NCBI GenBank assembly: GCA_030063045.1
Contig: JAQSEB010000017.1
Coordinates: 930,001 to 994,000 of the forward strand
DNA length: 64,000 nt
Source: Pratylenchus scribneri
Lineage: Eukaryota; Nematoda; Chromadorea; Rhabditida; Pratylenchidae
Direction of reading: 5' to 3'
A program made the position numbers and the translations under genes. Below the pieces are notes generated by a model. It saw only the letters and a list, made by a program, of their open reading frames with translations. It made no database searches and was not told the DNA's origin. How positions within the stretch are numbered: position 1 is the stretch's first letter; the number at the start of each line of letters is the position of its first letter. Positions 36,081 through 47,479 of this stretch are shown in pieces.

Positions 36081-39000
36081 TTTTAATTAATTAATTAATT
36101 AAATTTATTTTTTTATTAGTTTTTTTAAATTAATTTATTATTTTTTTAATTAATTAATTTATTTAAATTAATTTGTTTATTTTAATTAATTAATTAATTT
36201 ATTTATTTTAATTAATTAATTTAATAAAATAATTTGTTTATTTTAATTAATTAATTAATTTATTTATTTATTAAAATTATTAAAATTATTAATTGATTAT
36301 TTCAGAATAATTTGGCCTTAAACCGTGCCCAATTAGAACAAATAAATGCGGCAATTTCGCGCACAAATGCTGCCGTCGCTTCACATTTACTTTCGCCAGC
36401 CCATGGACAGCCCGTCCAAATTGCCCCTCATCAACAGCAACAACAAGGGAATTCGACGGCGATGGCTGCGAAATTGGCAACATTGCAAACATTGTTGCTG
36501 AGTCTACAGCAACAACAACAACAACAGGTGAATATAAATGGAAATGGAATTGGGCCCGTTTAAAGAAAAAAAATATAATAAATGCTGTATTAATAATAAT
36601 TCTTTTATTTCTGTAAAACTACTAATCGAAAAATAATTCAGTTTAAATATCTTTGAAAATTCTCATATTTTACTGATTTGGGAAGAAATACGAATTAAAT
36701 ATTTAAATAATGAGGACTTTAAGAATTTTGTTTATTGACCAATATTTCAACAATTAGGCATTTAAGCTGTTAAAAAATTTCTTATTTTCATATTAATATT
36801 TTTTTTAGAATATTTACCATTTTTTGATCATAATTTTTTGCAATAGCAAATACACAAAAATTTCTCTCTTATCATTTATCAATTTATCCCAATCAGAGAC
36901 TATTAAATGATACCAACTTTGTTAAACTTAAATTAAAGCTAATAAATAATATAAAAACAAATTATGTTTCACCGATGAAATGAGGAATTGGGAAATAAAA
37001 AATAAATAAAATAAAAATAATTAAAAATATTAACATTTGCCAGCAGCAACATCAACATCATCAATTCGCCCTTCAACAACGCATTCAGCAACAACAACAA
37101 GCTGCTGCCGCCGCCGTGGCCGCTGCCAATAAAAGCCAACAAAAATTGGTTCAATCCGCTGGCCGAATCAGCACTCAAAATAATCACTATGGCGGTAATT
37201 TAATTCATTTTATTTCTTTTTATTAATCTAATTAATTTTCTAGGCCTTTCTTCCGCCCAATTTGCACATCACCAAAATCAGACACAAAGACATGGCCATG
37301 GCCATCATCATGAGGGAGGAGGAGGCCAACAACCCCAAAATGAGCAAAGAGTGGTTGAACGGCGAAGGGCAGCCAGCGATGATTACATTCAAAGCATTTG
37401 TTCACAAAAATATACGGATGAATACATTCAACAAATTCAAATTCCCGTTCCCGAGGCATTGAATGGCGATCCAAGTATGGGATCAATAAATATTATGGAA
37501 AATATTTAATTTGCCGAAAAATAAAATTTCCGAAAAGAATAAGAAGGGCTTTTAGCTGATTCCATTCATTAGATCTCATCAAGAAGCCTATTTTTTTTGA
37601 TTATGCTTTAATTTGGGTTCCATTAACTTATTAGTTTTGAACCAAAAAAACCAAAATGGTTAAAACGGTTTAGTACCCTTTAAATTTGGCTAAACCATTA
37701 CAAATTGTAATACCATTTGATTAGTCTGACAAGCTTTATAAAATGGTATATCGTTAGGGGGTCTAGGATAAACACAAGTACCGTAAAAAATTTTCGACAA
37801 TTTCAATGTTTTTTTTCGGCAAAATAAATACAATCCATAAATATTTAAAAAAAATGTTTAAATTTGTAGGTTTTCGCCCTTTGACCGAGCAACAAGTCAT
37901 TCAACAAGTTTTGCAAAATAAAAAATATGAGAATCAGAGCATTGGGGAAACAATGGCACAATTATGCAAAAAATTGGCTGAAAAGGTGAAGAAAATATAT
38001 CAATTTTTGGGTAAATAATTTATAAATATTTTAGCGCGTTTTTGGTTCACGTTTAATGTCAAAAACGACAGTGGCTGCGCCGAATCATTCCAGCTACAGT
38101 AATTTGCCCCAACCTGGCATAATCTACATTTATCGTAAAATTATATTAATATTAATTTAATTTTGGATAACATTTTTAGATGTTTGTCAAAAAGTACTTT
38201 TGAAGAAGATTGGAAAGGAAGAAGAATTCAAGGAATATTTTCGTGATGCAATGCGAAAATTGGCTGCTAGGTGAATTTTTTTTGGATAAGCTCAAATAGG
38301 GCGCGGGGTAAGGGGGCAAATTTATCGGCATTTATAATAATTAATCAAGGACAGAATCAATTGATAATTTTAGTATCAAATTAAAGAGCATTTTATTTAA
38401 ATTGCTTTAGAATTGTCGAAATTATGCCCAAAAAATCAGAAAATTTAATTAATCTATAATAAGGATTTTAAAAATTTTAAAAGCAAAACCTCATGAATTT
38501 TTGAACCTATTTAAATAAATTTAGTATCACTAGATAGCCAATACTCTGCTTTTTAGATACTAAAATCAATAATATTAATCCCATCCTTGATGAGTTATTA
38601 TAAATGGCGCCAAGTTGTTTTGTGCCCTAATTTTTTCTGAGAAATGAATTTGCATCGAAAATTATTCATAAATTTTCATAAAGATGCCGTCGAGTTCGGC
38701 ACGCCCGAAAGAACCTTCACCATAAGCATGGAGGCCAAATGGAATTGACCCCAGTGACTGCGGCTATGTTGGTCAGCCAACCACCTTTTCAACAATTCGC
38801 TGGCCGTCCAACCACAACAACAACAATTGGAGTGGCCGGTGGGAATGGACAATTCACGTGAATTCCTCCCTACATTGATTTACCTTTTTAATTGTAAATT
38901 AATTCACAGTGGAAATGAGGCAGCGGCCGCCACAATCAGTGCGGCATTGGCCGAATTGGCAGCGCGCCAGCAGCAAAATCAGAGAGAATATTCGCTGCAA

Positions 39001-40479
39001 ACATTGGCATTGGCACATTTGGAGGTGGCAAAATAAAAATGAAGGATACGCCTCTGTCACTAATTAAAATAGTTATCATTATCATGAACTGAAATAATTT
39101 TGATGATTTTGTAATCAAATTATAAAACAGACTTTTAGCTATTAAAATGAAATTAATTTTATTTTTAATTTTTGCCCAAATCCCCAACCAAAATTTCACA
39201 AATCCTTAGTACAGGTCCTTTTTAAACGTTTTTGGCATATTCCATTAATTCGGAATCAATTTAAAATAAAATTAACATCATTTAATAGCCAAAAGTTTTC
39301 ATTTTAATTTAATACAAAATCATTAAAATTACTTCGGACTTTGATGAATTATTTAAACGGCGACAAGTTGGACTGTTCTCGAAAATGAATTTGGGGGAAA
39401 TAAATGCACATATTTAAATTTGCAGAATAATTCATTAACGGATATGGCACCAACCAGCTCTTCTGGCCCTTCCCTATTGGCCCAAATCGAGAATGGAATT
39501 GGCCAACAATCATTGAGCCCGACAATGGCCAATAAAGGGGAAGGGCATAAACAGGAAGGAATTGAACAAATGGAGGTTAATAAAATGGAATTCAATTTTG
39601 GGTATTAATGAGAAATTGACAGATTGGTGAAAGCCACATGGACGATGAGGAAGATGATGATGAGGAGGAGGAAGAGCATTTGGGCCAACTTTCATCGCCC
39701 ACAATTTCCTCCCAATCCACTGGTGGAGCATCCACTGCGCATCAACCAAGTCCGGGCGATGGTGGGGATGGGGACACAAGTGAGGCCAGCGATTCGGCAC
39801 ATCAAATGGTAATTTTATAGTAAATTTTGGAAATTGGTAAATTCCAGAATTTATCGATGACGGCCTAGTAAATTTTCTGAAATCCCGACTTCTAAGCAAC
39901 CCAAAGAATTCAAAATAGTTATATCAATTTAGCCTATGAAACTTTAATTTCAGACCGATATTAAGCCTTAGGAAAAGTTAGTAAACCAAAATTCGTTTGG
40001 GTTTAAATTAAACAATGGTTCAACTTTTTAAATCGAAACCGGTTTGAGTTTAAACAGTGGTTCAACTTTTAAACCAAAACCGATTTTAGCGTAAACATTG
40101 GTTCGATTTTTAAATCAAAATCTGTTTGGATTTGAAAGCGGTTCTGCTTTTCAAAAACAAACTCAAATCGGTTTGAAATTGAAATTTCAACTAAATCGAC
40201 CATGCCGAATCGATTGAGCCAATTTTCAAGTCTAGATTGTTCTAGTAATCAAGTTTAATTCTGGAATAAAATAATTTCTATAATATTTTCTGTAACCATA
40301 ATATTCTAATAATATTATATGAAATTATTCTGAATTATTTTCAGCAGCATTGCCAAAAAGAGGATGGGCATGAATTGATGATAATGAAACAAGAAAATGA
40401 CCAACCACAAAACAACAATGATGAATCCACTCAAATGGAAAGCCAACAACAAATGCAAATGGACACTGCCGGATTTTGA
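24312..40479 (+). CDS. Large Gln/Asn-rich nuclear protein, BEN-like C-terminal region possible; 5' end missing
   Basis: Twenty-two exons with unbroken phase: 24312-24474, 24518-24684, 29711-29969, 30016-30188, 33867-33937, 34007-34172, 34217-34376, 35037-35134, 35184-35339, 35591-35744, 35796-36016, 36306-36527, 37044-37194, 37244-37474, 37870-37985, 38035-38134, 38180-38270, 38684-38857, 38910-39024, 39426-39575, 39623-39808, 40345-40479. They encode about 1150 residues; the start exon is not found. Most is Gln/Asn/His/Ser-rich, with a CGGCRELKR segment, a short coiled-coil-like EVEELRQMLFQMQQE, an Ala run, then a globular stretch (DDYIQSICSQKYTDEYIQQI, LTEQQVIQQVLQNKKYENQ, FKEYFRDAMRKLAARCRR). 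This last part resembles BEN DNA-binding domains in length and in its final basic helix, but I cannot confirm it. An acidic run (DDEEDDDEEEEE) follows. A transcriptional regulator is likely. Exon 33867-33937 is the least certain. Confidence 0.75.
27417..27672. mobile_element. Foldback MITE-like element
   Basis: Left arm AAAGGGGGTAATACTTTAAT then GTAGCCCCTTTTT, right arm AAAGAGGGGCTAC then AGAGTATTGCCCTTTAAT, inverse over about 40 bp. The interior is AT-rich without an open frame. Confidence 0.6.
28944..29014 (-). tRNA. tRNA-like sequence, probably a pseudogene
   Basis: On the minus strand it has a good A box (TGGTCGAGTGGTTAGG) and a perfect B box (GGTTCGATTCC) about 35 bases apart. However the sequences flanking them do not pair as an acceptor stem (5' GTCGTAG against 3' CCGGATGG), and no anticodon stem is evident. 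Most likely a tRNA relic or tRNA-derived repeat. Confidence 0.35.
29385..29396 (+). repeat. Short poly-C tract (12 C)
   Basis: Twelve consecutive C, followed by T and CCC, then a (TAT)n-like run. Shorter member of the poly-C tract set. Confidence 0.85.
30189..33866 (+). other. 3.7-kb intron with decayed internal duplications
   Basis: Intron of the Gln-rich gene. About 31000-31205 and 31515-31735 are direct repeats (both contain AATGATCCCCAATTTTTTGG followed by ATTATTCTAACCAAATAT), and 30540-30690 is a third, more diverged copy. About 33506-33595 and 33605-33695 form another tandem pair. No coding exon recognised; the hydrophobic open frame at 33055 lacks support. Confidence 0.5.
36020..36290 (+). 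repeat. (TTTA)n / AATT low-complexity run in an intron
   Basis: An uninterrupted ATTT tetranucleotide run to about 36083, then TTAATTAATTAA-type sequence up to the next acceptor at 36305. Within an intron of the Gln-rich gene. Confidence 0.85.
38320..38625. mobile_element. Foldback MITE, family C, in an intron of the Gln-rich gene
   Basis: Contains TTGATAATTTTAGTATCAAATTAAAGAGC on the left and GATACTAAAATCAATAATATTAAT then ATGGCGCCAAGTTG on the right, the same order of words as 44695-45025. Confidence 0.55.
39042..39375. mobile_element. Foldback MITE, family C, in an intron of the Gln-rich gene
   Basis: Left part TTTGATGATTTTGTAATCAAATTA, right part CAAAATCATTAAAATTACTTC then ACGGCGACAAGTTGGAC. 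The terminal GGCGACAAGTTGG word is shared with the other family C copies. Confidence 0.5.
39825..40270. repeat. Dispersed repeat, family D, in an intron of the Gln-rich gene
   Basis: Contains CTTTAATTTCAGACC, several degenerate repeats of a GTTTGAGTTTAAACAGTGGTT-like word, and ATCGACCATGCCGAATCGAT. The blocks are shared with 23195-23510 and partly with 11270-11510. Confidence 0.5.
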
Positions 40480-41231
40480 GACTTCAATTTTCATCATTTT
40501 AGGGCTAAATTTTCCTATTTTTCCATCCAATATATGAATTTGATACCTCTTTTGCTTATAAATTAATTTAAATTCCAAGAATTTTTGCAAATTTTTCAAT
40601 TTCCTTTTCATTTTCGACCACTCAACAAAATAATCAACCACCAATTTTATTCCATCTATTTTCGATGAATTTTGTCCCCGGTCCACGTGTATATTTTGCC
40701 CCTCTCCCCTCTTCCCTCCCTCATCAATAATAATTATTTTTTATAAATATTTTTCATATTATTTCATATTTTTTGTTCCATTTTTTCAAAAATTCTCGTC
40801 ACAAAAATTTGTTCCTCTCAGGAAAAACAATTTTTCATTGAATTTCTCACAAAATTGTTCGCCAATTCAAAATTCGACCAGAATTCATTTTTTTTCATTT
40901 GTTTTCCATTTTTTTATTTTAAATGCTCTGCAAAAATTGTTGCCACAAAAATGCAATGATGCAAAAACATAAATTAATACTCAGGAATTTAAATCCACCT
41001 TTGAATTGAATCCATCCAATAAATTAAATATTTTCTTACTTTTTTTATAATTTATTCGTTTTTTATTCATTTTTAGTCGATTTAAAAATAATTAAAAATT
41101 ATTAACATTTTCATTTTGATCGACTAAAATTTTTTTGTGAATATAATACTCCCCAATTCCATGATATTTTAATTAAATCATTAATTAACCAATTAAATTA
41201 AATTAATTATTATCAATCAATATTTCACTCT

Positions 41232-41251
41232 CCCCCCCCCCCCCCCCCCCC
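41232..41251 (+). repeat. Poly-C tract (20 C)
   Basis: Twenty consecutive C inside an otherwise AT-rich stretch; poly-G on the other strand. Confidence 0.93.
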
Positions 41252-42482
41252 TTTAATAATCAAATCCATTCAATCGCAACATTTCTCAGGGAACAATTCG
41301 GAAGCCGTAAAAATGACAACAAATTGCAAAAAAGACGATAAAATAATTTTTTGATTAAAAAATTAGTTTGTATTTTCCTCCGCTTTTAAATGATTCTGTC
41401 CATCTTCAAATTCGCATTCTTGGTTTAGTTTATTAGAATTTTTGTTAAAATTAATTTTCCCGATTAATTCCAATCCATTATAATTGTCTTTCAACAAATT
41501 CAAATTCTACCCTCGAAAACGTCTTTCATTCACAAAAATATAAATATAATTAATTTTAATTAAATTCTCTGCGAATTAAAATTTACTCCTCCGATTAGCC
41601 GCTTCTTTTTTTTAATAAAAATTCTTGAATAAAATTGGAAATAAATAAAAATTTTTAATGAAAGAAATTTTTAACATTTAATTCAAAATATGTAAATTAT
41701 TGATGAATAATGGGATTTTGATTTTAATTTGACTAAAACTATTGTTTTGAATTTTAGCCTCATTTGCAAAAAATTTGCTGAAAAATAAGACCCATTTTAG
41801 TAAAATGGTTTTCACTTTTCTCTTGATCGTTTTTTACCTCTTCTACAATAACCACAGAGCACAGAACTATCATCACATTTTAATATGGATCAAATGAAAG
41901 AATATTTTTGAAAAAAAATTGGGGGGTTCAGTCGGCATCATTTGATCAAGAGACGTTTCAATACAATGCGGTCCACGGCTAGCACTCTCAGAGTCAGAGA
42001 GTTAGTAGCCCAAAGGGCGGTGCCCAAAAGGGCCAAAAGAGCCCAAAGGGCGGATACTTTTTTTGGTTTTTTTCATTTTTATCTCTTTTTGTATTTTTGT
42101 CGTTCCCGCCACGGTCGACTTACTTTAGGCCCGCAGAAAGAACGCATTTGATCTCTGCCAGTGGGAGCTTTTCCTTGCTCTCTGAACCCCACACAGCAAT
42201 CACAATTTGACCACTCGATTATATATAAAGCAGAAATTTGCCACGGAATTTTGTGTGGGAAGCAGGCAATAGATGGAAATAGGCCAAAGCGAATAATTTA
42301 ATTTTAACATTGCCTCTCATATTTTCTCCCATTTCTCTATCATAGCATTAAATTTTATTCGCTTTCGCTTTATTTTTTTGTGATTCATTCTTTTTTTGAC
42401 CGATTTAATTTCAATTTGGTAAATTTTTAGACTAAAAATAAAAATATATTTATTTAAAAAATAGGATCAGTTGGATAAATGC

Positions 42483-42742
42483 TAGTGACCGGCGCTCCTT
42501 TCTTTATACGGATTATATGGGTCTCTTCAGAGCCATAATGATAAAGGTCTATCTCTCGCCGGGTAGAAAACACATAAAACACACATGTTTTTTGCTGTGT
42601 TTGGGTGACGTCATCACTCTCTGCCCTCAGCAAAATACATGTGTGTTTTATGTGTTTTCTACCCGGCGAGAGATAGACCTTTATCATTATGGCTCTGAAG
42701 AGACCCATATAATCCGTATAAAGAAAGGAGCGCCGGTCACTA
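42483..42742. mobile_element. hAT-like foldback MITE with 8-bp target-site duplication
   Basis: A 260-bp element whose two arms of about 110 bp are almost perfect inverse copies: it starts TAGTGACCGGCGCTCC and ends GGAGCGCCGGTCACTA. It is flanked directly by identical 8-bp repeats ATAAATGC (42475-42482 and 42743-42750). TIRs starting TAGTG with 8-bp duplications are typical of the hAT superfamily. The open frames inside are mirror products of the palindrome, not genes. Confidence 0.9.
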
Positions 42743-42881
42743 ATAAATGCAAAGAAAACAAGCATTTTTAGCGCCGAAAAAAATAAATAAATTTAAATGT
42801 GAAAAGAAAATAGATATGTTCATTCCATTTCAGTGTACTTCACTCTCTTTAATTTTTTCTCCACCATGCCGTACCGTAACC

Positions 42882-43772
42882 TCATTCATAAAAATCTGGA
42901 AACTTTTTCCAATTCCATTTTTTCAATATTCCACTTTGCCATATTTCCTCCACTTCGACCGCATAAATATGCAATTCCGCCATTAATATTGTCAAAATTC
43001 TTTCTGGACTAATCCAAATTTGGCCTTTCAATATTTTCAGTGCAAATGAAATGTTCGCTGCCAATTGGGCCAATGCTTTTTTATTCAATTCCTTTTTGCT
43101 TTTTACCAGGTTCTTTCTTATTAGTGATTGTCTTTGATCCAGTCGATTTATCAAATGTGGAAGAGATGTCTATAAATGAATAAATTATGTAATAATTTAC
43201 ATCACTAAAATGGTCACATTTTCATCCTAAAATTATAATTTAAATTAAAATAAAATGCCTTTATAATTTCTTCGATTTGATCAATCCTCTTTAAATCATC
43301 AATTCGTTCCCAATTTTCCTCCTGATTTCCAGCCCAACTTTCTCCACCCTTGTAAAATTTGAAATTGTGCAAATCATACTTTACTAAATCCATGAATTCA
43401 TTTTCAAATTCTTCTTTCTCTTTAATTTTTTTAATATCCAAAAATTGTTTGCAAATTGCAATTTTATGCTCATTTTCTGCCATTTCTCCATTAATCATTA
43501 CAATTTCATTCGTTTCATTTAATTTCATCATTTTTTTACATTTCAATTCTTCAGCCAATGGATTCACAAATTTCTCAATAAATTCTTTAATTTTCTTTTC
43601 CGCTGATGATGTTGATATCGATGATAATGAAACTAAAAATTTAAGTATTATTTTTTTAAATATTGCAAAAACCTTTATCGCTTTCTTTTTCATTATTTGG
43701 GCCAGTTTGTTCCGAAATAGGAATGAATATTAAAAATATGGTAATTTGAAAAAATAAACAATAAATGTTCAT
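42882..43772 (-). CDS. Secreted protein, first copy of a tandem pair, function unknown (253 aa)
   Basis: Exons 43772-43673, 43632-43259 and 43169-42882 total 762 nt, phases consistent. Signal peptide MNIYCLFFQITIFLIFIPIS, then a Ser-rich linker and an all-helical-looking, Glu/Lys/Ile-rich body, with conserved landmarks KFVNPLAEELKC, EIVMINGEMAENEHKIAICK and, at the end, ELHIYAVEVEEIWQSGILKK. About 65-70% similar along its length to the gene at 45264-46447, with the same exon boundaries. The second intron starts with GC (AAG|GCATTT) in both copies. A TTTCAG lies 16 bases before the ATG in both. No recognised domain. Confidence 0.8.
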
Positions 43773-44379
43773 TTTAGATGCAAAATTTCTGAAATATTCT
43801 TAAAAAGCTAAAAAAAATTTATATTTATGTCAAAATGGCTTTGTTATTTGTTTATTAAGTTTGAATCTCGAATTTTTCTTGTGGCCATGGACTCTCGAGG
43901 AATATTAATTTTTAGCATTGTTCAGAATATTTATTGCTAATATAATTATATTAATTGAAGGAATAAAAATAACAACAATTTTGAATTTAAAATAATAGGA
44001 AAATAAATGAATTTATGAAAATGGATTGATTAGGTGAATCGATTTTTGATTGGGCAAATTGAGCTTTTTGGCCTTATGTTGCGTCCCCAATGAAATCGTG
44101 TCAAGCGTCCGCATGTGAATCCATACGCAGTAGATTGCGGCTACGCAGCGCAGTAAATTTGAGATTGAGAGAGAACCAACATGCAATAATGGAAGGGAAT
44201 TCACAATTCATAAACATCGACAGTCGACACTCAACTCTGGCATAACCCGGACTATCATGATACGGAGGAATCCAGCAATAAATGAGCAAATACATGGAAA
44301 TTTTGCAAATAATTTAAAAATCGTTATTATTAAAAAATTCCAAAAATGAGGCAAATTTGCAGAATATTTTGCCGAAAGC

Positions 44380-44640
44380 ATTGAAGGAAGGGAATGGATT
44401 GCCAATGTTAATTGGAACAATTCCAATTCGTGAACATCCCATTTTCTGAATCCATCATTTAACCAGCCGAATAAGCCTCCACAATTTCCTAATAATAGTT
44501 TATTTTGTTTTATCATTATCCTCTTTATTTTTCGATTCCACAGTTATTCCATCTCATCCTCCACCATATTCGTGTTATTTTGAACATCCATTGCCATTGC
44601 CAAATGCCAACAAAAAAAATTAACCTTTTATTGTTTAAAA
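44380..44640 (+). pseudogene. Remnant of an alpha-arrestin gene 3' end
   Basis: Matches the last two exons of the intact arrestin gene (50672-51009). It encodes LIGTIPI, then after an in-frame stop and an AT-rich intron, VIPSHPPPYSCYFEHPLPLP, compared with VIPSHPSLPSPSLYSCYSEHPLPLP in the intact gene. No upstream arrestin exons remain nearby. It sits between the two copies of the secreted-protein gene, as expected from a duplicated block in which this arrestin copy decayed. Confidence 0.75.
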
Positions 44641-44694
44641 TTTAATGACAGATTAATTTTTATCACAAATGAAGATTAAATAAAAACATATTTC

Positions 44695-45025
44695 AGTGGA
44701 AACCGATATTGGTGATTTTGGTATCAAATTAAGAAGCGCACTTCCGGCTATTGATTGATAAAAAATTTATTTGTATAGATTTGGCGGAATTGTGTTCAAA
44801 ACATCATGAAAACTTGCAAATTTTTTACTAGTAGTATTATTTAATGGTTTTTTAAAGTACAACTCTGCTAATTCTGAATCAAACCAAATAAATTTAATAT
44901 CTATCTAATAGCCAAAAGTGCGCTCTTTAATTTGATACAAAAATCATTAATATCGGTTTACCCTTAATGATCTATAAGCGCCCTCGCCTAGTTGGGACGT
45001 CAACGTCACCAAGTTGGTAGCGTAT
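44695..45025. mobile_element. Foldback MITE, family C (clear copy)
   Basis: Left CCGATATTGGTGATTTTGGT then ATCAAATTAAGAAGCGCACTT; right AAGTGCGCTCTTTAATTTGAT then ATCATTAATATCGG. The arms are near-perfect inverses. The right end continues into CGCCCTCGCCTAGTTGGGACG. Confidence 0.75.
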
Positions 45026-45263
45026 CGTCTCTCTTTTGCTGTCAATATTGAAAAACCCCAAAACAGGTGCAACAATTTGGGAATTATATGAAAATTCTGG
45101 GATAAATATTTTTTTGTTAAATTAACAAAAATTTTAACAAATGGATACAATTCAATTCAAAGAGGAACAACCATTTTGTGGCCCGAAAAATAAATGTGAA
45201 AGGAAAAAATGTTCAAGTTGTTCTTCACTCTCTTCAACTTTTTGTTTAATTAGTGCCGTAACC

Positions 45264-46447
45264 TCATTCATAAAAATCTGGAAACATTTTCCAATCCCAT
45301 TTTTTCAATATTCCACTTTGCCATATTTCCTCCACTTCGACCGCATAAATATGCAATTCCACAATGAATATAATCAAAATTCTATCTACGCCAATCATAA
45401 GTTGATTCTTCAATATTTTCAATGCCAAAGAAATGTTCGATGCCAAATGGGCCAATGCTTGTTTATTCAGTTCCTTTTCGCCCAATGGAAATTTTTTTTC
45501 CAACATTTTAAATTCGATTGGAGTCATTAATGATTGTCTTTCGTCCAGTCGATTTATTAAATGTGGAAGAGATGTCTGAAATTTAAATAAGTTATATAGG
45601 GCGCACTGTAGCATATTGAATGTTTGAATACGATTTATGGGTTATAAGATATACCATTCATCTTCTCTCGAATAGCTGATGAGTACAACGGTACCAAAAT
45701 TATTTCTATGGCTTTACCGGTTGAAAATTTGATCTCATACAGTTAAATCAGGGACTTAATCTTGGTCCATTAGAACTCAGCTCACCGAGGGTACTCGATT
45801 AGTACTATATATGATCCCTGATCGAATATTCCGTATAATGCAGAAATTTAGCTTAAAATTTAGTTTAAATTTAAAATCCATGCCTTTATAATATTTTTGA
45901 TTTGACTTTCCCGCTTTAATTCCTGAATTCTTTTCCAATTTTCCTGCTGTTTTCCTGCCCAACTTTTTCCATTTTTGTAAAAATTGAAATTGTGATAATC
46001 CAATTTTATTAATTCTCTGAATTCATTTACAAATTCTTTTCCTTCAATTTTTTTAATTTTCAAAAATTGTTTGCAAATTGCAATTTTGTGCTCATTTTCT
46101 GCCATTTCTCCATTAATCATTACAATTTCAGTCTCTTCATTTATTTTCATCAATTCTTCGCATTTCAATTTTTCGGCCAATGGATTCACGAATGTTCCAA
46201 TAAATTCCTTAATTTTCATTTCCTCTGGTGATGTTGATGATTTCTCCGGTGTTGACGAAGACGACGATGTTGGTGAAACTAAAAATTAATTTAATTATTT
46301 TTTTTTAAATATGCAAAAACCTTTGCCTTTGATCCTATGTAAGATGCTTGGCAATATCCCTTCAAAATTTTCCGTTAAACTTTGTTCCGAAAGAGGCAGG
46401 AACATCAAAAATATGCAAAATTGCAAAAATAAACAAAATATTTTCAT
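45264..46447 (-). CDS. Secreted protein, second copy of the tandem pair, function unknown (277 aa)
   Basis: Exons 46447-46321, 46278-45884 and 45575-45264 total 834 nt with consistent phases. Signal peptide MKIFCLFLQFCIFLMFLPLS; a Ser/Thr/Pro linker longer than in the first copy; then the same body (TFVNPLAEKLKC, EIVMINGEMAENEHKIAICK, KSWAGKQQENW, ELHIYAVEVEEIWQSGILKK). The second intron has a GC donor (AAG|GCATGG) and is longer than in copy one because it carries a foldback sequence (about 45620-45845). The ATG is preceded by a TTTCAG at about 15 bases. Function unknown; signal peptide and tandem expansion are typical of fast-evolving secreted families. Confidence 0.8.
45620..45845. mobile_element. 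Foldback element inside intron 2 of the second copy
   Basis: Left GATATACCATTCATCTTCTC then GAATAGCTGATGAGTAC; right GTACTCGATTAGTAC then TATATGATC, loosely inverse. It resembles the foldback nested in the hAT-like element at 56985-57322 (GATATATCATTCGATTCCTC then GATGAGCTGAGTATGAAC). Absent from the corresponding intron of the first copy. Confidence 0.45.
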
Positions 46448-47479
46448 TTTTAATCAAAGCTTCTGAAATATTCAAAAAAAAAATAAAAATTCTTTTCTAA
46501 TTGTTATTTAGTATAAAATTAGGCAGGATTTAGTCGAAGAGGTTTCTCGAGAAAATCTCAAACATTTAATGGACCCCCGAGAATAATTTTAAAAATAATT
46601 TTTAGAGGAAAATGAATGAATTTACGAGAAAGAAATACACATTCAAAAATTCAAAGTCAGGTGAATCGATTGGAAGAATACAGCATTTCGGTCACATTTC
46701 TCGTCATTATGCAGCTTTATCCGAACCCATTTACATTTGCGAAATGGATTCAAAATTGGCGCAGAATTAAAGGAGGAAGGGGAATGGTTGTGAAAACAAG
46801 TGCAAAAGAAATAAAAATAATCTTCAATGATCATTATTTACATATTTGCTGTCCGGATTCTGATTTTTCCCTACGTCAATGAGTTTATTTTTTGGTGGCC
46901 CGAAAATTGGATAATGTGACTATTCTTTACAATCAATCAATTTTTTCCAAATCCATTAAAAATGATTTTGCTTGAAAAATTGAAATTATATATTAGATTA
47001 TAAGATAATTTGCTTATTAATTTTTATTTGGAAATGTAAATTTAATTTGGCTATTTTGCATACAATTGAATCCATTGTCAATTTCGAGATTAACACTTTA
47101 ATTGTTATTTCCAAGTCAGATATTTTTAGGCGAAAACACGCAAACACTGGTGTGTGTGATATTTTTGTAAACATTTCTTTATAAATGATGAATGATGAAT
47201 TTTGGTATTTCATTGTTGTCTTACGCTAACATTCTTGTTAAGGCCTTAAGGGTGAATCACCTCACACATTCTCCACATTGTTACAAAAAAACCATCCATT
47301 TTTCTCTTCATTCATTTGGCTTTGGGGAACATTGATTTAAGAAGCATATATTGTACATATTTGTTGCGAATTCTATTTTACAACTTTAGTATAAATCCTA
47401 TTTTCGTTTTGATATAATTCCACCATCCAGTCTAATTTTTTTCAATTTCCAGCTGCATTTGATTTAATTCAATTTAAAA
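46448..47479. other. Intergenic region upstream of the arrestin gene
   Basis: AT-rich; an 88-codon open frame at 46616-46882 has no supporting features. Close to the arrestin start, TTTTTTTCAATTTCCAG at 47436-47452 is a good spliced-leader acceptor 27 bases before the ATG. Confidence 0.5.

Larger units (their letters stand above)
40480..42881. other. Intergenic region with a poly-C tract and a hAT-like element
   Basis: Starts with the 3' flank of the Gln-rich gene. It holds a poly-C tract (41232-41251), a short tandem of GCCCAAAGGGCGG-like words at about 42007-42055, and the palindromic element at 42483-42742. No gene found. Confidence 0.6.
43773..45263. other. Spacer between the duplicated genes
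   Basis: Contains the arrestin remnant (44380-44640) and a family C MITE (44695-45025), both listed. The rest is AT-rich without a gene. Confidence 0.55.

Noticed and set aside
41942..42151. 69-codon Arg/Ala-rich frame
   Set aside because: Its first half is a short tandem of GCCCAAAGGG words; no further support.
42454..42771. Two similar 84-103-codon frames on opposite strands
   Set aside because: Mirror images produced by the palindromic hAT-like element.
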